Source: Bacteroidia bacterium (GTDB lineage: Bacteria; Bacteroidota; Bacteroidia; Cytophagales; Cyclobacteriaceae). From it: a stretch of DNA of 41,182 nt. The stretch lies in contig JAUHYU010000044.1 of the NCBI GenBank assembly GCA_030426345.1, forward strand, positions 1-41,182, given 5' to 3'. The notes beneath the pieces are model-generated. The model was not told the DNA's origin. It did no database searches and saw nothing but the letters and a program-made list of their open reading frames with translations. Positions within the stretch are counted from its first letter, which is position 1. Every line of letters begins with the position of its first letter. The translations under genes were made by a program, and so were the position numbers. Shown piece by piece: positions 33,822-41,182 of the stretch.

Positions 33822-35099
33822 CTAACTAAGAATTCCGGCTTTATAGGTTTCCAAGGCTCTATTTCTGGCAAACTTATGATCGATCATTTGCACTGGATAT
33901 TTAGATGATCCCAATTCCGGAATCCATTTTTTGACATAAGCCTCCGACTTATCGAATTTTCTCAGCTGTTCCATAGGATTAAAAATCCTAAAATAAGGAG
34001 CAGCGTCACAACCGGTTCCTGCCGCCCACTGCCAGTTCCCATTGTTCGAAGACAGTTCGTAGTCCAGAAGTTTTTTGGCGAAGTAAGCTTCCCCCCAGCG
34101 CCAATCAATCAAAAGATGTTTGCATAAAAACCCAGCGACTACCATCCTCACACGGTTGTGCATATAGCCTGTATTATTCAACTGCCTCATTCCCGCATCA
34201 ACAAGTGGGTAGCCTGTTTCACCATTGCACCACTTTTCAAAATCATTCGCATCATTCAACCATTGAATTCCATCGTATTTTGATCGAAAGTTTTGCGTGA
34301 CAACATTTGGAAAGTGAAGGAGAATCTGCATAAAAAATTCCCTCCAGATCAATTCACTTAAGAATGTCTGATCACTCGCCTTGAGTTTCGCGATAACTTG
34401 CCGAATGCCTATAGTCCCGAATCGAAGATGTGGGCTCAAATAGCTTGTAGAATCCATGAATGGGTAATTGCGGGTTTCTGCGTAAGTGTCGGCATTGTTG
34501 AGGACAAAGTCCCTTACAGTAATCTTTGATTCAATAAAGCCCAAAAATTCCATGGATGGGAAAGGGTATTGCTCTTTATGAAAGTTTGTGAATGTTATTG
34601 GGGGTTTGATTTTTTGTGGATTATAAAGCTCTAGCCATTTATTTTTATATGGCGTAAAGACTGTGTAAGGCGTTCCGTCTGCTTTCATGACTTCCGATTC
34701 CTCATGGATTACCTGGTCTTTGAAAGCAATGAGCTCAATGCCATTTTCGGCCAGAAGCTTTGCTATTTTATAATCTCGTTCAATCGCATACGGTTCGTAA
34801 TCCTTATTGATGAAAACACTTTCTATAGCATATTTATCGATCAAGTCTTTCCAAACTTCTCCTATTTTTCCTTTTAGAATTAAGACTGAAGAACCATTTG
34901 CTTGCAAGTTTTGGTTTATTCCCTTGAGCGTCTTATAAATGAAATTCACACGTGGATCATTGTCCGGTAATTCGTCCAGAATGCTTTCATCGAAAATGAA
35001 AATAGGCAAGACGTTTTTCTTTTGAGTTATCGCAGCATGCAAAGCAGTGTTGTCTTCCAACCTCAAATCTCTCCTGAACCAAAAAATCGATGTCTTCAT
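33822..35099 (-). CDS. phr: class I CPD photolyase (cryptochrome/photolyase family)
   Basis: A light-driven DNA repair flavoprotein that splits cyclobutane pyrimidine dimers. The N-terminal Rossmann domain begins SIFWFRRDLRLEDNTALHAA. The FAD-binding domain (about 200-425) shows SELIWREFFMQIL, GETGYPLVDAGMRQLNNTGYMHNRVRMVVAGFL, and NNGNWQWAAGTGCDAAPYFRIFNP, the signature of bacterial class I CPD photolyases. The 425-residue length is short but usual in Bacteroidota. It is the third of three leftward genes after a cupin and an SDR/DUF2867 protein (18-base gap), and faces the TetR-kinase pair. A variant of the interspersed element lies in the codons for SMEFLGFI. Confidence 0.94.
   Translation of the reverse strand: MKTSIFWFRRDLRLEDNTALHAAITQKKNVLPIFIFDESILDELPDNDPRVNFIYKTLKGINQNLQANGSSVLILKGKIGEVWKDLIDKYAIESVFINKDYEPYAIERDYKIAKLLAENGIELIAFKDQVIHEESEVMKADGTPYTVFTPYKNKWLELYNPQKIKPPITFTNFHKEQYPFPSMEFLGFIESKITVRDFVLNNADTYAETRNYPFMDSTSYLSPHLRFGTIGIRQVIAKLKASDQTFLSELIWREFFMQILLHFPNVVTQNFRSKYDGIQWLNDANDFEKWCNGETGYPLVDAGMRQLNNTGYMHNRVRMVVAGFLCKHLLIDWRWGEAYFAKKLLDYELSSNNGNWQWAAGTGCDAAPYFRIFNPMEQLRKFDKSEAYVKKWIPELGSSKYPVQMIDHKFARNRALETYKAGILS
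34535..34556 (-). repeat. interspersed element, variant copy inside phr
   Basis: On the minus strand: CCATGGAATTTTT followed by GGGCTTT. The core has one shift (GGAATTTT for GGATTTT) and the second half is good. It encodes SMEFLGF. Confidence 0.4.
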
Positions 35100-35117
35100 T
35101 TAATAGAAAATAAACTC

Positions 35118-36542
35118 TTAAGAATTACCATTCGTTAGTTTTTTTAGCATTCCATTGAATATCGCTCCATGAAAAGGAAGAACTGCAAACCAGTATAACC
35201 TTCCCATTAAACCCAGAGGTCTAAAAGTAGCCATCTGAACCAGTTCGCCGGAAACAACTTTGAATTCGAGCCAGGCCTCGCCGGGCAATTTCATCTCTGC
35301 AATTAGAAGTAACCGACCTTCGCTTTTATTAGCATAAAGCACCCTCCAAAAGTCTAGGGCATCGCCAACATGCAGAGAATCAGGATTTGTACGGCCTCTT
35401 CTCAATCCAACACCTCCAACGATTTTGTCCATAAAACCTCTCAATTTCCATAGCCAATCCCCATAATACCAACCTGTTCGTCCGCCTATACTCCATATTT
35501 TATCAATACACGCTTCCCTATTTTGGAATGCCATTTTGCGTGTATCTATAAAACACCCAAAAGTAGGCACTTGAATAAAATCAGAAATATGACTCCTCAT
35601 GCCACTACTTGCATAAGCATCTTTCCAGCTAGAAATAATTTCGTTGTTTTCAATTTTACTGAAAGCTTTGGCCAAAGCCTCTCTATAACTTATAGGAGTT
35701 ACACTTAAAATATTATTGAGCTTGGTGTTCCGACAAATCACCTCCATTTTCATGCTGTTGACCAAAGCCACGGCAAGTTTATAGGAAGTCGAAGTGACGA
35801 AATAAAGCCAATAAGAAGACAGCCTTGGCGTCATGACCGGAACAGTGTAAATTTTCCGATTTAATTTCCGAATCCGACCAAACTCTAGAAGCATCTCTTT
35901 GTAGGAAAGAATGTCAGGGCCGCCAATATCAAAATCCTGATTGTAGGTTTTCGAATTAAAAATTGTTTTGGTTAGAAAGGAAATCACGTCTGAAATTCCA
36001 ATCGGCTGACATCGATTATCTATCCATTTTGGGGTAACCATGATTGGAAGTTTCTCAACTAAATCCCGAATAATCTCAAAAGAGGCGCTTCCTGAGCCGA
36101 TTATAATTCCAGCTCTTAGCGTTGTGAAATTGTAATTGCCTGCACCGAGTTCTGATTCAACTGTTTTCCTTGAAGTCAAATGCTTTGACAATTGTGTTTC
36201 ATTTGCAATGCCACTCAAATAAACCACGTGATTAATTTTTGTCCCCTTCAATGCATCCCTGAAATTTATGGCTGATTCTCGCTCAAGCACTTGATAATCT
36301 GAAGATTCAGACATCGAATGAACCAAATAATACGCGCCATCAATGTTTTTCGGGATATTGTTCAAAGAGGCCTTATCTAAAAGATCAATTTGAATAATCT
36401 GAATTTTTTGGAGGATAGATTCGGGGGGATTGAACCGGCTTTTATCTCTTACGCAGCAAATAACCTCATGACCATCTTCGACCAAAATCGGAAGAAGCCG
36501 TTTGCCGATATAACCTGTTGCCCCTGTAAGCAGAATCTTCAT
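35118..36542 (-). CDS. SDR/NAD-dependent epimerase-like protein with C-terminal DUF2867 domain
   Basis: A 474-residue two-domain protein. The N-terminal Rossmann domain begins KILLTGATGYIGKRLLPILVEDGHEV and shows YYLVHSMSES and the NAD-binding pattern of atypical short-chain dehydrogenases. The C-terminal part (about 330-470, with GGRTGWYYGDWLWKLRGFMDKIVGGVGLRRGR, DALDFWRVL, LIAEMKLPGEAWLEFKV and TFRPLGLMGRLYWFAVLPFH) matches DUF2867, an SRPBCC-like domain. This fusion is widespread in Bacteroidota and often sits in light-induced clusters beside photolyases. The substrate is unknown. It reads with the photolyase and the cupin. Confidence 0.88.
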   Translation of the reverse strand: MKILLTGATGYIGKRLLPILVEDGHEVICCVRDKSRFNPPESILQKIQIIQIDLLDKASLNNIPKNIDGAYYLVHSMSESSDYQVLERESAINFRDALKGTKINHVVYLSGIANETQLSKHLTSRKTVESELGAGNYNFTTLRAGIIIGSGSASFEIIRDLVEKLPIMVTPKWIDNRCQPIGISDVISFLTKTIFNSKTYNQDFDIGGPDILSYKEMLLEFGRIRKLNRKIYTVPVMTPRLSSYWLYFVTSTSYKLAVALVNSMKMEVICRNTKLNNILSVTPISYREALAKAFSKIENNEIISSWKDAYASSGMRSHISDFIQVPTFGCFIDTRKMAFQNREACIDKIWSIGGRTGWYYGDWLWKLRGFMDKIVGGVGLRRGRTNPDSLHVGDALDFWRVLYANKSEGRLLLIAEMKLPGEAWLEFKVVSGELVQMATFRPLGLMGRLYWFAVLPFHGAIFNGMLKKLTNGNS

Positions 36543-36572
36543 TCATACTATACAGTCGAACGGCTATATTGT

Positions 36573-36595
36573 TTCATGGATTTTATGGGCTTTTT
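36573..36595 (+). repeat. interspersed 23-bp element between the SDR and cupin genes
   Basis: TTCATGGATTTT, ATG, GGCTTTTT: a perfect copy within the 120-base gap between two leftward genes. Confidence 0.8.
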
Positions 36596-36662
36596 CATCT
36601 CATTACTTAGTAAGGGGCTTGAACTACCAATACTACAACCTCATTGCCAGAAGGACATCATT

Positions 36663-37166
36663 CTATAAATTCGTAAGTCGAGTAACAATTTTTTCATGTT
36701 GTGGGAATTGAGAAATAAGTTCCTTTCTACTTCCCATTTCGAAATCTTCAAAACTAAAGCCGGGCGACACGGTGCAACCGACTAATGAAAAATCGCCATT
36801 ATTTATTACTTCTGCTGCAAACCAGCTTCCACTCGGAACGATCAGTTGAGGCTCTTCCCCGTTCACAAAATTACGTCCAATGACAAAATACTCATAATTC
36901 CCTTCTTCAGAAATTGTGTGAAGTCGAATGGGTGAGCCATCATAAAAGTGCCAAATTTCATCTTGGTTTATTCTGTGAAAAGCGGAAAAACTATCTGACG
37001 TCAGCAGAAAATAGATACAAGTCGAATAATTCCTTTTTCCATTATAGCTTGGATCGAGACTATCCTCTTTGATTTCGCCTTGGCTTCTATATGTTTCTTT
37101 AAAAAACCCTCCTTCGGGATGTGGTTTTAACTCTAGCCTTTTTATAATTTCATCTCTTGAGCCCAT
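36663..37166 (-). CDS. DUF985 cupin-fold protein
   Basis: A 167-residue member of the DUF985 family of small cupin-fold proteins. It opens GSRDEIIKRLELKPHPEGGFFKETYRS, the family hallmark, and continues with STCIYFLLTSDSFSAFHRINQDEIWHFYDGSPI, LIVPSGSWFAAEVIN and LVGCTVSPGFSFEDFEMGSRKELI. The histidines in AFHR and IWHFY and the acidic residues nearby could bind a metal. The biochemical role of the family is not settled. It is the first of three genes (with the SDR/DUF2867 and photolyase genes) reading leftwards, separated from the next by 120 bases, so co-transcription is likely but not certain. Confidence 0.9.
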   Translation of the reverse strand: MGSRDEIIKRLELKPHPEGGFFKETYRSQGEIKEDSLDPSYNGKRNYSTCIYFLLTSDSFSAFHRINQDEIWHFYDGSPIRLHTISEEGNYEYFVIGRNFVNGEEPQLIVPSGSWFAAEVINNGDFSLVGCTVSPGFSFEDFEMGSRKELISQFPQHEKIVTRLTNL

Positions 37167-37314
37167 CCATTTTCACAATTTTAAAAAAGCTTAAAAAAAT
37201 ACTGCTGCACAACAAATCTTATGACCTTTGCCATGTATCACACCAACAAAACCATCTTATTTCCATGAAAACCCATTTATCAAGTTTTGCCTTATAATGA
37301 AGCACATCTGAATA

Positions 37315-37350
37315 GAAAAATAAGGAACCAAAAAAAATTTCGGTTCCTTA
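37315..37350 (-). terminator. intrinsic terminator of the catalase gene
   Basis: A perfect 9-bp stem (37321-37329 with 37342-37350) around a 12-base A/T loop, followed on the minus strand by a T-run (37316-37320). It lies 28 bases after the catalase stop. Confidence 0.8.
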
Positions 37351-37378
37351 TAGTAAAGTTGATGTGCTTTAGATTTCT

Positions 37379-38842
37379 TTATGATAGATCAAGATCAGCG
37401 GGGTTGATTCCCAAAGCCTTGGCAACTCCTTTCCCATATTCCGGGTCAGCTTTATAGCAATTTGAAATATGCCTTTCCTGAATGAAAACCTCCGCGCCAC
37501 CGATCTGACGAGCCGTATTATCAAATAAAACCTGCTGTTTCTCGGGTGACAACATCCTAAATAAATTGCCCGGTTGGGTATAGTAATCGTCATCTTCGCG
37601 ATGGTCATAGTGAAAGGCGTCACCTTCCAGCTTTAAAGCAGGCTCAGCATGTTCTTTGCTCTCAGCCCACTGTCCATAGCTGTTGGGCTCATAGTGCAGC
37701 GTTGATCCTTCATTGCCATCCACACGCATAGATCCATCTCTATGCGGATTATGGAATGGACACTGCGGCTTGTTCACGGGTATTTGATAATGGTTTACTC
37801 CAAGCCTATATCGTTGGGCATCTCCATAAGAGAAGAGACGACCCTGAAGCATTTTGTCTGGCGAAAACCCAATACCGGGAACGACATTCGCCGGGTTAAA
37901 AGCTGCCTGCTCCACGTCTGCAAAGTAATTTTCGGGATTCCTGTTAAGCTCCATAACTCCCACGTCAATCAGTGGATAGTCAGAGTGCGGCCAGACTTTC
38001 GTTAAATCAAACGGATTAAAACGGTAGTCTTTCGCATCTGCTTCAGGCATGATTTGAACTTTTAAATTCCATTTTGGAAAGTCTCCATTTTCAATGGCAT
38101 CAAAAAGATCTCGCTGATGGCTTTCCCGATCCTGACCTACAATTTTTTCAGCTTCCTCATCGGTCAGGTTTTGGATGCCTTGTTGTGTTTTAAAGTGGAA
38201 TTTCACCCAAACCCTTTCATCATCAGCGTTGAGGAAACTAAAGGTATGACTGCCATAGCCATTCATATTTCGATAAGATTTCGGAATGCCCCGTTCGCTC
38301 ATCGTAATGGTGACTTGGTGAAGTGCCTCAGGGAGAAGTGTCCAGAAATCCCAGTTGTTGTTGGCACTTCTCAGATTTGTTTTGGGATCACGCTTTACGG
38401 CCTTATTAAGGTCAGGAAATTTGTATGGGTCTTTTAGAAAGAACACGGGAGTATTATTTCCAGCTAAATCCCAATTGCCCTCTTCAGTATAGAACTTCAT
38501 GGCAAACCCTCTTATATCCCGTTCGGCATCTGCCGCACCTCTTTCTCCTGCAACCGTAGAAAAGCGAACAAATACATCTGTTTTTTTACCAATTTCAGAA
38601 AACAATTTCGCCTTAGTATATTTCGTAATGTCATGCGTCACAGTAAATGTCCCAAACGCTCCAGAACCTTTTGCGTGCATGCGTCTTTCAGGAATTACCT
38701 CTCTGTCAAAATGAGCAAGCTTTTCTAGAAACCAAAAATCCTCTAACAACATTGGCCCTCTTTTGCCCGCTGTTTTTACATTTTGATTTTCGGCAATGGG
38801 TCTGCCTGATACTGATGTGAGTTTCTTCTTTTCGTCTTTCAT
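37379..38842 (-). CDS. katA: monofunctional haem catalase, small-subunit clade
   Basis: Catalase splits hydrogen peroxide into water and oxygen. The 487-residue length marks the small-subunit clade 3 type. The catalytic histidine is His56 in RRMHAKGSG, the asparagine lies in GNNTPVFF (129-130), and the haem-ligand tyrosine is Tyr339 in [43 protein letters not shown] is a strong family signature. There is no signal peptide, so it is cytoplasmic. It is followed by its own terminator. Upstream on the same strand are a dicarboxylate symporter and a Dps protein; together with Dps it forms a peroxide-defence pair. No OxyR or PerR gene is in the window. Confidence 0.97.
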   Translation of the reverse strand: MKDEKKKLTSVSGRPIAENQNVKTAGKRGPMLLEDFWFLEKLAHFDREVIPERRMHAKGSGAFGTFTVTHDITKYTKAKLFSEIGKKTDVFVRFSTVAGERGAADAERDIRGFAMKFYTEEGNWDLAGNNTPVFFLKDPYKFPDLNKAVKRDPKTNLRSANNNWDFWTLLPEALHQVTITMSERGIPKSYRNMNGYGSHTFSFLNADDERVWVKFHFKTQQGIQNLTDEEAEKIVGQDRESHQRDLFDAIENGDFPKWNLKVQIMPEADAKDYRFNPFDLTKVWPHSDYPLIDVGVMELNRNPENYFADVEQAAFNPANVVPGIGFSPDKMLQGRLFSYGDAQRYRLGVNHYQIPVNKPQCPFHNPHRDGSMRVDGNEGSTLHYEPNSYGQWAESKEHAEPALKLEGDAFHYDHREDDDYYTQPGNLFRMLSPEKQQVLFDNTARQIGGAEVFIQERHISNCYKADPEYGKGVAKALGINPADLDLS

Positions 38843-38883
38843 ATTTTATGTTCTTTAATGATAAACTGTTGCTTTGTTCGAAA

Positions 38884-40203
38884 TTATTTTACGGTGGCTA
38901 CACTAGGCTTTTCGCCATAAAATTTATTAAAAATTACGCTGGCAGTCAGGTCTCCTGTTACATTTACAGAAGTTCTAAACATTCCTAGAATTCGGTCTAT
39001 ACCGATAATCACAATAAGTCCGTCTACAGGAATACCAGCGCTTTGCAGCACCGATGCTAGGATAATAACTCCTCCTCCTGGTATAGCAGGTGTACCTATA
39101 GAGGCCGCTACCACAGTAAAAGTAATTAATATAAGATTTGCTACCGATAGTTCAATACCATAAGCTTGGGCCATAAATAATGTTGTAACGCATTGGAACA
39201 AGGCAGTACCATCCATATTAATAGTAGCTCCTATGGGAATGACAAAGTCGCGAATATTTGGTGCAACCCCTAGTTTCTCATCTGCGGTTTTCATAGAGAG
39301 GGGCATCACAGCGGCAGAACTAGCGGTAGAAAAAGCCAATAATTGCGGTGCACTTATGGCCCGTAAAAATTTAATAGGGCTTGTTTTGGTTACTGTTAAA
39401 ACCAAGATTAAATAAAATACCACGAGTAGGAATAGACCAATAATTACAACGGCCATATAGTACCCTAGCCCGAGGAAAATTCCAATGCCGGTTCTTGAAA
39501 GCAATGCTGCCATTAAGCCAAATACAGCATAGGGTACCAGTATCATGGCCCATGATACTACAATCATGCAAATTTTTTGAATAGCTTCTGAAAACCGAAT
39601 GATAGGAGTGGCTGTTTTTTCAGTAAGTTGGGTAACAGCTACGCCAATGAGGATTGTAAAAATTACTACACCTAACATTTCACCCATCAATATTGATTCA
39701 AGGGGATTGTTGGGGATTAGGTTGGAAATTGCATTTGGAATATTTTCAATAAGGTTGGTTTGATCAATGGGTTCCGCCAGGTTTTCATTGCTATTGGGAA
39801 AGCCTCCAAGGGAATAAATATATTGGCCAGGTTTCATTACCAGAGTTACAATTACGCCAATAAGAATGGCAACCGTGGTGGTAAACACAAAGTAAATTAA
39901 GAGCCACAGGCCAAAGGATTTAAGGTTCTCTGATGTATTACTCACTATTCCCGTAAGGATCGAAGTAAAAATCAAAGGGATCATTATCATCTGAACCAGT
40001 CGCATAAAAACTTGACCGGGAAGGTCAAACCATTCTGCTAACCTAGCACTTGCTGCCTCAGAAATAAGACCAGTGCTGGGGTTGAGTAAAATCCCAACAC
40101 CCGCACCCAGCACCAAACCTACAATTACCTTCAGCCACAGTCGCCCTTTTATCAAGCGCTCCAAATGAATGGTTAAATTTTGAAGAGGTCTAAAGGTTAT
40201 CAA
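38884..40203 (-). CDS. dicarboxylate/amino acid:cation symporter (DAACS family)
   Basis: A sodium- or proton-coupled transporter of the glutamate/C4-dicarboxylate family. Eight membrane helices and two re-entrant loops are evident. The first loop carries FSTASSAAVMPLS (about 290-303); NMDGTALFQ (about 328-336) lies in helix 7; GTPAIPGGGVIILASVL (about 366-382) forms the second loop; and DRILGMFRTSVNVTGD (about 402-417) in helix 8 contains the substrate-contact Asp/Arg region. The 439-residue length is normal. The start must be TTG at 40203: the upstream frame hits a stop at about 40230 and offers no ATG, and the first internal ATG would remove the first helix. The preferred substrate cannot be told. 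Confidence 0.92.
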   Translation of the reverse strand: MITFRPLQNLTIHLERLIKGRLWLKVIVGLVLGAGVGILLNPSTGLISEAASARLAEWFDLPGQVFMRLVQMIMIPLIFTSILTGIVSNTSENLKSFGLWLLIYFVFTTTVAILIGVIVTLVMKPGQYIYSLGGFPNSNENLAEPIDQTNLIENIPNAISNLIPNNPLESILMGEMLGVVIFTILIGVAVTQLTEKTATPIIRFSEAIQKICMIVVSWAMILVPYAVFGLMAALLSRTGIGIFLGLGYYMAVVIIGLFLLVVFYLILVLTVTKTSPIKFLRAISAPQLLAFSTASSAAVMPLSMKTADEKLGVAPNIRDFVIPIGATINMDGTALFQCVTTLFMAQAYGIELSVANLILITFTVVAASIGTPAIPGGGVIILASVLQSAGIPVDGLIVIIGIDRILGMFRTSVNVTGDLTASVIFNKFYGEKPSVATVK

Positions 40204-40308
40204 GGCGAGGTCTTTATTTCGATCATGTTATTAGCATTCAAAGGATAAACTCAGTTCTAGGTACTGGCTTCGCCAAGTCCTAATTTAGGTTTTTGGAGTT
40301 TTGAAATG

Positions 40309-40782
40309 TTATTTTAAATAAGCGGAATACATCCAAACTAATTTTTCCTGCTCACGAATGTAGTCGCTCATCAGTGCATTGGTTCCTTCGTCACCTGCAT
40401 CTCCTGATAAATCCAAAATTTCGCGTTGTAGCACGATGATAATCCCGAATGATTTAATGGTGTCTTGTACATCTTGAATCCCATCCGACACTTCTGAGCT
40501 CTCTTCAATTTTGGCTTCTTTTTGATAAACCGAGAATTTGTGGTTTGGGGTGTGGCCAAGCGTACGAATGCGTTCTGCTACTTCATCAATTTTTATAAAT
40601 AAGTCTTCGTAAAGCTCCTGGAATTTATCGTGTAGTTCGAAGAATTTATCACCTTTAATGTTCCAGTGATATCCCCTGATATTTTGATAAAATATTGAAT
40701 AATCTGCTAATAGTTCATTGAGTTTTTCTGCAAGTACTTTTGACTTTTCTACGTCTAATCCTATTGAATTTAAATTAGCCAT
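40309..40782 (-). CDS. dps: Dps-family ferritin-like DNA-protection protein
   Basis: Dps proteins form twelve-subunit shells that oxidise iron with peroxide and store it, shielding DNA. The 157-residue protein shows the ferroxidase residues in NIRGYHWNIKGDKFFELHDKFQELYEDLFIKIDEVAERI (about 34-72): His39, His51 and the Asp/Glu pair some 11-15 residues later. RTLGHTPNHKFSVY follows as in Bacteroidota Dps. The ending LVWMYSAYLK is also typical. There is no strongly basic N-terminal tail, so DNA binding is uncertain. It sits near the catalase gene, with a symporter gene between, in a peroxide-defence setting. Confidence 0.93.
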   Translation of the reverse strand: MANLNSIGLDVEKSKVLAEKLNELLADYSIFYQNIRGYHWNIKGDKFFELHDKFQELYEDLFIKIDEVAERIRTLGHTPNHKFSVYQKEAKIEESSEVSDGIQDVQDTIKSFGIIIVLQREILDLSGDAGDEGTNALMSDYIREQEKLVWMYSAYLK

Positions 40783-40827
40783 TTTTCTGGTTTTTTTAAG
40801 ATTTATAATTGTTTTATTGTTTGCTAA

Positions 40828-41182
40828 TTATCGGTTGATGTCAACCAATATCTTTACCTCCGAAGGGTCTTGGGTCAGTGCTTCAAATCCCTTTTCTACA
40901 ATCTCATCCAATGAGATAACACTCGTGATTAGTTTTTCCACAGGCAATCTTCCACTATTGATTAAAGCAATGGTCTGGGGAAAAATATTGCGATAGGCAG
41001 CCGTTCCTTTGATGGTCAACTCTCTTAATGTATGATTCAAAGCATCGTGGGTCACTTTTTTACCAAAAAGGGCAACTAATATGGCCGTACCTCCGTTTCG
41101 AAGGCTATTGATGCCCGTATCAAAAGAAGCCTGAACACCAGCCGCATCAATAAAAATATCAACACCAAAACCGGTCATTTCC
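40828..41182 (-). CDS. zinc-type alcohol dehydrogenase, C-terminal part (gene cut by window edge)
   Basis: Only the last 118 or so residues are inside the window; the gene continues beyond 41182. The visible part is the end of the NAD(P)-binding domain and the C-terminal segment of a medium-chain dehydrogenase: GFGVDIFIDAAGVQASFDTGINSLRNGGTAILVALFGK, ELTIKGTAAYRNIFPQTIALINSGRLPVEKLITSVISLDEIVEKGFEAL and the ending PSEVKILVDINR. This pattern is that of sorbitol/(R,R)-butanediol-type zinc dehydrogenases. The zinc ligands would lie in the missing N-terminal part, so the substrate cannot be judged. The gene ends 45 bases before dps. Confidence 0.85.
   Translation of the reverse strand, partial: EMTGFGVDIFIDAAGVQASFDTGINSLRNGGTAILVALFGKKVTHDALNHTLRELTIKGTAAYRNIFPQTIALINSGRLPVEKLITSVISLDEIVEKGFEALTQDPSEVKILVDINR

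Noticed and set aside
1-41182. Insertion sequences, CRISPR arrays, tRNA or rRNA genes
   Set aside because: No transposase, integrase, regularly spaced repeats, or RNA gene signatures were seen; the 23-bp element is irregularly spaced and in both orientations, unlike a CRISPR array.

Overview
The window looks like a chromosomal segment of a Bacteroidota bacterium, most likely of the Cytophagales. The evidence is a complete division/cell-wall (dcw) cluster in Bacteroidota order, an FtsZ ending in FLHDNVD, promoters of the TTG-N19-TAnnTTTG type, an OmpA protein with TPR/PD40 domains, DUF2589 proteins, and a TetR-UbiB-kinase/photolyase group. Base composition appears to be about 40% G+C. I see no rRNA, tRNA, CRISPR array, insertion sequence or prophage.

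Layout. 59-1451: a membrane LytTR regulator and a small secreted protein. 1877-17115 (+): mraZ, rsmH, ftsL-like, ftsI, murE, mraY, murD, ftsW, murG, murC, ftsQ, ftsA, ftsZ, mostly with overlapping stop/start codons and so probably one operon. It makes and flips lipid II from meso-DAP-type precursors and builds the divisome. 17112-17636 (-): an FMN reductase that meets ftsZ end to end. 17883-20057 (-): a CHASE2 membrane protein with a FecR-like secreted partner. 20365-22305 (+): dnaK. 22369-25859 (-): a compact six-gene operon with two DUF2589 paralogues, a third related-looking protein, a zinc-ribbon protein and two unknowns. 26034-31502 (-): a PorE-like OmpA protein, queE, folD and lepA. 31808-33804 (+): a TetR regulator with a UbiB-type kinase. 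33822-37166 (-): photolyase, an SDR/DUF2867 protein and a DUF985 cupin. 37379-41182 (-): catalase, a dicarboxylate symporter, Dps and a truncated alcohol dehydrogenase. The last two blocks read as light and oxidative-stress defence.

Two things stand out. First, a degenerate 23-bp element (TYCATGGATTTT, three free bases, KGCTTTTT) recurs all through the window. Its 10-base core CATGGATTTT occurs 12 times exactly, in both orientations, in intergenic DNA and inside genes, where about 0.1-0.2 copies would be expected by chance. Second, the DUF2589 operon is a tightly packed set of proteins of unknown function and is the best candidate for an undescribed multi-protein system. Smaller oddities are a murG reading frame without any ATG/GTG/TTG start at the expected place, a KxGQ-loop variant in the UbiB-type kinase, and a pair of minus-strand terminators enclosing about 120 bp.
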